The notes beneath the pieces are model-generated. The model ran no database searches and was not told the DNA's origin. It was given only the letters and a program-made list of their open reading frames with translations. Positions 60,575 through 64,000 of a stretch of DNA of 64,000 bases are shown here, piece after piece. The translations under genes were made by a program, and so were the position numbers. Numbering within the stretch: position 1 is the stretch's first letter; each line of letters starts with the position of its first letter. The DNA is from Mesorhizobium huakuii (lineage in GTDB: Bacteria > Pseudomonadota > Alphaproteobacteria > Rhizobiales > Rhizobiaceae). Where the stretch lies: NCBI RefSeq assembly GCF_030160235.1, contig NZ_BSNY01000055.1:1-64000 (forward strand), read 5' to 3'.

Positions 60575-61351
60575 ATGGGCCGCTTTGACGGAGCAACGGT
60601 GCTGATCACAGGTGCCGCCGGCGGCCTCGGCCAGGGTGCCGCGAAAGGCTTTGCCACCGAGGGCGCGCGGCTGGTGCTGTCGGACATCGACGAGAAGGCG
60701 CTCGCCGATCTCGCCGCAACCTTGCCCACCGAGACGGCGATCCTGGCCGGCAACGTGGCCGACGAAAAACTGTCCGAGGATCTGGTCCGGCTTGCGGTCG
60801 AAAGATTCGGCAGGCTGGATGTCGCCGTCAACAATGCCGGCATCGTCCAGAGTTTCGTGCGCCTGCCGCAGGTTCCGTCGGACGAGGCCCGCCGTGTGCT
60901 TGAGATCGACCTGCTTGGCGTCTTCTATGCCATGAAGCACCAGATCCCGCAGATGGAGCGGCAGTTCAAGGCGACAGCCAGGGGCGGCGCCATCGTCAAC
61001 ATCGCCTCGGTTGCCGGACTGGTCGGCGCGCCGAAACTCTCGGTCTATGCCGCCGCCAAGCATGGCGTCGTCGGGCTGACCAAATCGGCGGCCGCCGAAT
61101 ATGCGACCAAGGGTGTGCGCATCAACGCCATCTGCCCGGCCCACACCAGGACGGCAATGGTGGACAGTTTCGTGCGCGCCTCCGGTATGCCGGAGGTAGA
61201 GGCGCTGGCCGAACTGACACGCGGCGTGCCGATGAAACGCGTGGCGGAAGTCGATGAAATCACCGCCGCCATCCTGTTCGCCGCCGACCCGGACAACTCC
61301 TTCATGACCGGCCATGCGCTGGCCATAGACGGCGGCGTCGGCGCCATCTGA
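60575..61351 (+). CDS. Short-chain dehydrogenase/reductase
   Basis: A 258-residue SDR: VLITGAAGGLGQGAA (9-23) for NAD(P), NNAGIV near 85, catalytic block in IASVAGLVGAPKLSVYAAAKHG, and a GHALAIDGGVGAI end. Two starts are possible. ATG at 60560 overlaps the kinase stop; ATG at 60575 has GGGAG at good spacing and is preferred. It is the last gene of the kinase operon. The product of the kinase/dehydrogenase pair, or a hydroxyacyl-CoA, are likely substrates. Confidence 0.9.
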   Translation: MGRFDGATVLITGAAGGLGQGAAKGFATEGARLVLSDIDEKALADLAATLPTETAILAGNVADEKLSEDLVRLAVERFGRLDVAVNNAGIVQSFVRLPQVPSDEARRVLEIDLLGVFYAMKHQIPQMERQFKATARGGAIVNIASVAGLVGAPKLSVYAAAKHGVVGLTKSAAAEYATKGVRINAICPAHTRTAMVDSFVRASGMPEVEALAELTRGVPMKRVAEVDEITAAILFAADPDNSFMTGHALAIDGGVGAI

Positions 61352-61380
61352 GCCATGCCGTTTGGGAACTTCCCGTGCCC

Positions 61381-61408
61381 TTGTCCGTTTCCGTACAGCG
61401 TATATAAT
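61381..61408 (+). promoter_or_regulatory. Promoter of the TetR gene
   Basis: TTGTCC (61381-61386) and TATAAT (61403-61408), 16 bases apart, form a good sigma70 promoter about 47 bases before the start codon. The spacer holds CCGTACA, a half-site like the palindromes before the small exported-protein gene, which suggests autoregulation. Confidence 0.6.
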
Positions 61409-61454
61409 TTAGCCAGATACAACCAACCCCAGACACGACCGAAAGGCACCGGAT

Positions 61455-62099
61455 TTGCCGCTGAGCGTGCAGAAACGCCGCGAGAAACAGAAGGCCGAAC
61501 TGCGTTCCGAGCTGGTCGCGGCCGCGCATAAGCTCGTTCAGGAAGAAGGCTATGAGGGCCTGACCATCCGCAAACTGGCCAAGCGGGTCGGCTACGCGCC
61601 GATGTCGGTCTATTCCTATTTCGCCGACAAGCAGGACATTCTGTTCGCGCTGGCCGAGGACGCTTTCGAAACGCTTGCCCGCCGCATCGAGGAGCATCCG
61701 TCCGACGATCCGGTCGAGGCCTTGCAGGCGGTGATGACCGAATATGCCGCCTTCGGCCTCGGCAATCCCAATGAATACCGCACCGTTTTCATGACCGAAA
61801 AGACCAGACCGCCGGAAGGTCGGAGTTTTCAAGAAATGCACGAGGCCAACCCGGCTATGAAGGTGCTGATCACGCGGGTCGAAGCCTGCGTCGCCGCCGG
61901 AAAATTGCAAGGCGATCCGCGCGCCATCGCCACCATGTTGTGGGCGGTCGGCCACGGCACGATCTCGCTGCTGATCACCTTTCCCTTCTACCCCTTCGGC
62001 GACCCGCAGGCATTCGTGAAACGCATGTGCGATTTCCAACTGGCCGCACTGAGCACCCAGAACGTACCGCCATTGACCGATACACTGGTCAACTGCTGA
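61455..62099 (+). CDS. TetR-family transcriptional regulator
   Basis: A 214-residue regulator. Residues about 10-60 hold the TetR helix-turn-helix (RSELVAAAHKLVQEEGYEGLTIRKLAKRVGYAPMSVYSYFADKQDI, motif recognised across 17-62). The C-terminal part resembles the TetR_C_33/WHG domain. The start is TTG at 61455, with GAAAGG before it; a GTG four codons on is possible. It follows the acyl-CoA operon by about 100 bases with its own promoter. Palindromes like its half-site flank the promoter of the next gene, so that gene is a likely target. Confidence 0.88.
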   Translation: MPLSVQKRREKQKAELRSELVAAAHKLVQEEGYEGLTIRKLAKRVGYAPMSVYSYFADKQDILFALAEDAFETLARRIEEHPSDDPVEALQAVMTEYAAFGLGNPNEYRTVFMTEKTRPPEGRSFQEMHEANPAMKVLITRVEACVAAGKLQGDPRAIATMLWAVGHGTISLLITFPFYPFGDPQAFVKRMCDFQLAALSTQNVPPLTDTLVNC

Positions 62100-62180
62100 A
62101 CGACATCTCCTTCGTTTCCACGCTTCCTCGCCACCCTTTCGGACCAAACCGAGGGCAAATTCTTGGTTAACAAAAAATTT

Positions 62181-62254
62181 ATCGTACACGTACGATCTTG
62201 ACTTGAACTTCGCGATCGGCAGTCGTATTTGTACGTAACACCGTACATGTACGG
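62181..62254 (+). promoter_or_regulatory. Twin palindromes around the small exported-protein promoter
   Basis: ATCGTAC-AC-GTACGAT (62181-62196) and the perfect CCGTACATGTACGG (62241-62254) share the core GTAC-N2-GTAC. Between them lie promoter-like TTGAAC (62203-62208) and TATTTG (62226-62231), 17 bases apart, and a further GTACGTAAC half-site. The two sites bracket the promoter, as expected for a repressor such as the adjacent TetR protein. Confidence 0.6.
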
Positions 62255-62287
62255 AAGAAATTCAACCGTCGAAAACGGAGACTGACG

Positions 62288-62536
62288 ATGAAAAAGACAC
62301 TCCTCGCCCTCGCCGCCGTGGTGGCACTTTCCGGTTCGGCCTTCGCCGCCGGCACCACCCAGCCGGTCAAGCACCTGCCGGCCGCGACCTGCGTCGACAC
62401 CAAGACCAATGCGAAGCTGGATTGCGCCTCGACCGGCTCGGTCGAGAAGAAGGGTACCGCGGAAAATATCGCTGAAGGCAAGGGCCCGCGCCTTGGCATC
62501 AGCATCAATCCCTGGATCCTGCCAAGCGCGTTCTAA
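62288..62536 (+). CDS. Small exported protein of unknown function
   Basis: An 82-residue protein with a clear signal peptide (MKKTLLALAAVVALSGSAFA, cleavage AFA-AG), giving a 62-residue periplasmic product. The mature part has two cysteines (ATCVDTKTNAKLDCAS) that could form a disulfide and ends SINPWILPSAF. GGAG lies 9 bases before the ATG. I do not recognise a family. Its last 32 bases overlap the 3' end of the AraC gene on the other strand. Strong palindromic sites upstream suggest tight control. Confidence 0.75.
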   Translation: MKKTLLALAAVVALSGSAFAAGTTQPVKHLPAATCVDTKTNAKLDCASTGSVEKKGTAENIAEGKGPRLGISINPWILPSAF

Positions 62537-63509
62537 GATCGATCGCATACCCGGCCGGGGGTTCCCCGGGCATGGACGAGATAGCTACCCCTAGGTTCTG
62601 CGCCTGATATTGAGTTGGTGCGCAGCCAACCTTGCCGCTGAAGGCGGTGCTGAAGGCACTAGCCGATTGATAGCCAACATCGGCGGCGATCTGGCTGAGC
62701 GGTTTGTGGCTATGCAGCAAGGCATCCTTGGCCAGCGCCATGCGCCACGCCAGCAGATATTCGACCGGTGCCGCCCCGACGATATCGGTGAACCGCCGCG
62801 CAAAGCGCGAGCGTGACATACCGGCACTTCTGGCGAGTTCGGCGACCGTCCACGCTCTGCCGACATCCGCATGGATGTGGGCGAGCGCCCTCGCCAGCTT
62901 CGGATCCGCAAGGCCGCCAAGCAGTCCCTGAGGCTGTAACGCGCGCCGAGCGCCATCCCGCCGCAGCGTTTCGATCAGCATCACCTCGATCAGCCTCGAC
63001 AGCACCATGTCCCTGGCCGGCCGTGCAGCGTTTGTCTCATCGACGATGATGCGCATCAGGTTTCCCAGCCTTTCCCCGACTTCCTCCGCCGCCCGTATAT
63101 GGGTGAAGCGTGGCAGCAGACCGAACAGCAGATCGGCATTGGCCGGGTCGCACAGGATCAGGCCGCCAACGATGCGCGTCGTCGGGCCTTCCGCTAGTGT
63201 GCCGACCCTGAGCTCATTGTTGACCGTATTGCGTTGCTTGAACTCGGTGTCGGACAGGACGAGCTTGGCGCCGGGGTGGCTGACGAAGCACACCGAAGAC
63301 GGCTGCGCGGCCAGGAGGTAATCCCCCGCGCACAGCCGCACCGCCTCGGCATAGTCTGGCTCGAACCAGCATTCACCTTCGGTCACCAGATAGAAGGTGG
63401 GGTCGGTCTGGTATGGCGAGCGGATGCCCCACTCACCGGTTGCTGCGAGATTGCCAAGCAGCAGCGTCCTTGGGCGCAACAGGGCGATGATATCGGTCAA
63501 GGGGTCCAA
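62505..63509 (-). CDS. AraC-family transcriptional regulator (cupin-type, AraC_binding_6)
   Basis: A 334-residue regulator. The N-terminal cupin sensor (FYLVTEGECWFEPD, LCAGDYLLAAQPSSVCFVS) is followed by the AraC HTH pair (AWTVAELARSAGMSRSRFARRFTDIVG, QIAADVGYQSASAFSTAFSGKVGCAP), seen at about 220-310. The start is TTG at 63509 (MDPLTDIIALLRPR), since the family begins with this phrase; no ATG exists nearby. It is divergent from an SDR gene with 94 bases between and probably regulates it; many such regulators control a neighbouring oxidoreductase. Confidence 0.87.
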   Translation of the reverse strand: MDPLTDIIALLRPRTLLLGNLAATGEWGIRSPYQTDPTFYLVTEGECWFEPDYAEAVRLCAGDYLLAAQPSSVCFVSHPGAKLVLSDTEFKQRNTVNNELRVGTLAEGPTTRIVGGLILCDPANADLLFGLLPRFTHIRAAEEVGERLGNLMRIIVDETNAARPARDMVLSRLIEVMLIETLRRDGARRALQPQGLLGGLADPKLARALAHIHADVGRAWTVAELARSAGMSRSRFARRFTDIVGAAPVEYLLAWRMALAKDALLHSHKPLSQIAADVGYQSASAFSTAFSGKVGCAPTQYQAQNLGVAISSMPGEPPAGYAIDLRTRLAGSRD

Positions 63510-63603
63510 ATGAGACGATCCGTAATTTAACTGGCATTTTCCATTATAGATCAGCCCAAACGTTTTACCTAGATCACCCGCATAACCTCAAGGAGTTATG
63601 TGA

Positions 63604-64000
63604 ATGACCAAGACCGTCCTCATCACCGGCTGTTCCTCCGGACTGGGCAAGACCACGGCGAGGCACTTCGCGGCCCAAGGCTGGAACGTCATCGCCACGA
63701 TGCGCAAGCCGGACCAGAGCCTCGCCGCCGGCTATCCCGAGCAAATGCTTGTCTTGCCTCTCGACGTCACCAACCCAGCCAGCATAGAGAGCGCCATTGC
63801 CGCCGGGATCGCGCGATTTGGGCATATCGACACCGTCGTCAACAATGCCGGCATCAGCGTCGTTTCGATCTTCGAGGCGACCGCGAAGGAGACGATCCGC
63901 GGCATTTTCGAGACCAATGTTTTCGGGGTGATGAATGTCATGCAGGCCGTCATCCCGCATCTGCGTGATCATGGCGGCGGCACGATCGTCAACATCACCT
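63604..64000 (+). CDS. Short-chain dehydrogenase/reductase (partial, cut by window end)
   Basis: The first 132 residues of an SDR are present: VLITGCSSGLGKTTA (4-18) for the cofactor and VVNNAGISVVSIFEAT near 79-94. The frame is open to the last base, so catalytic Tyr-Lys and the C-terminus lie outside. AAGGAG stands 9 bases before the ATG at 63604. It is divergent from the AraC gene, a common regulator/oxidoreductase pair. Its substrate is unknown. Confidence 0.88.
   Translation, partial: MTKTVLITGCSSGLGKTTARHFAAQGWNVIATMRKPDQSLAAGYPEQMLVLPLDVTNPASIESAIAAGIARFGHIDTVVNNAGISVVSIFEATAKETIRGIFETNVFGVMNVMQAVIPHLRDHGGGTIVNIT

Overview
The window is high-GC alphaproteobacterial chromosome and most resembles Mesorhizobium or a close rhizobial relative. 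The evidence is gene content and style: a glutamate synthase pair of alphaproteobacterial type, a CpdR response regulator beside an N-formylglutamate amidohydrolase-like gene, a ROSE-type RNA thermometer in front of a small heat-shock gene, a RIME-like rhizobial palindromic repeat, an sRNA resembling the alphaproteobacterial alpha-r14 family, and many ABC-transporter catabolic operons. No phage, transposase, CRISPR array, rRNA or plasmid gene is visible. The genus is inferred from remembered families, not from a search.

Layout. 1-10.8 kb: the tail of an unidentified protein, gltD and gltB on the minus strand, a threonine aldolase, a small heat-shock gene with a sigma32-like promoter and RNA thermometer, an alpha/beta hydrolase, and two very small genes (Cys-rich protein, DUF1127). 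10.8-14.5 kb: an AraC regulator, hisN, an orphan plus-strand sRNA candidate, an N-formylglutamate amidohydrolase-like gene, cpdR and tRNA-Val(GAC). 14.6-31 kb: a large catabolic region. A DUF993 gene diverges from a LacI regulator, with two matching palindromic operators between them. The LacI gene heads a run of dehydrogenase, CoA-transferase, enoyl-CoA hydratase and aldehyde dehydrogenase genes, followed by a sugar-type ABC transporter, two GMC oxidoreductases, a short-chain dehydrogenase and a Dabb protein. 31-36 kb: an MFS transporter, an EamA transporter with an EEP-family phosphodiesterase or nuclease, and a CPA1 antiporter.

36-47.7 kb: a four-gene ABC importer whose binding-protein gene has a clear three-repeat PHO box upstream, suggesting phosphate-starvation control and a phosphorus-containing substrate. 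Next is a five-gene minus-strand operon (amidohydrolase, amino-acid permease, glutamine-synthetase-like ligase, aldehyde dehydrogenase, iron alcohol dehydrogenase) divergent from an RpiR regulator. Its enzymes fit gamma-glutamylation of an amino-alcohol, two oxidations, and release. 47.8-52.2 kb: a two-gene RND efflux system without an outer-membrane partner. 52.2-55.5 kb: a GtrA, YdjC-type deacetylase, GT2 and GT87 operon that looks like a lipid-linked amino-sugar pathway.

55.7-64 kb: a divergent acyl-CoA cluster (MDR dehydrogenase and acyl-CoA dehydrogenase against SDR, MaoC hydratase, APH-type kinase and SDR), then a TetR regulator, a small exported protein with strong palindromes around its promoter, and an AraC regulator divergent from an SDR gene cut by the window end.

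Many starts were moved downstream of the longest open frame, using ribosome-binding sites, family N-termini and stop/start overlaps; each case is stated in the entry.
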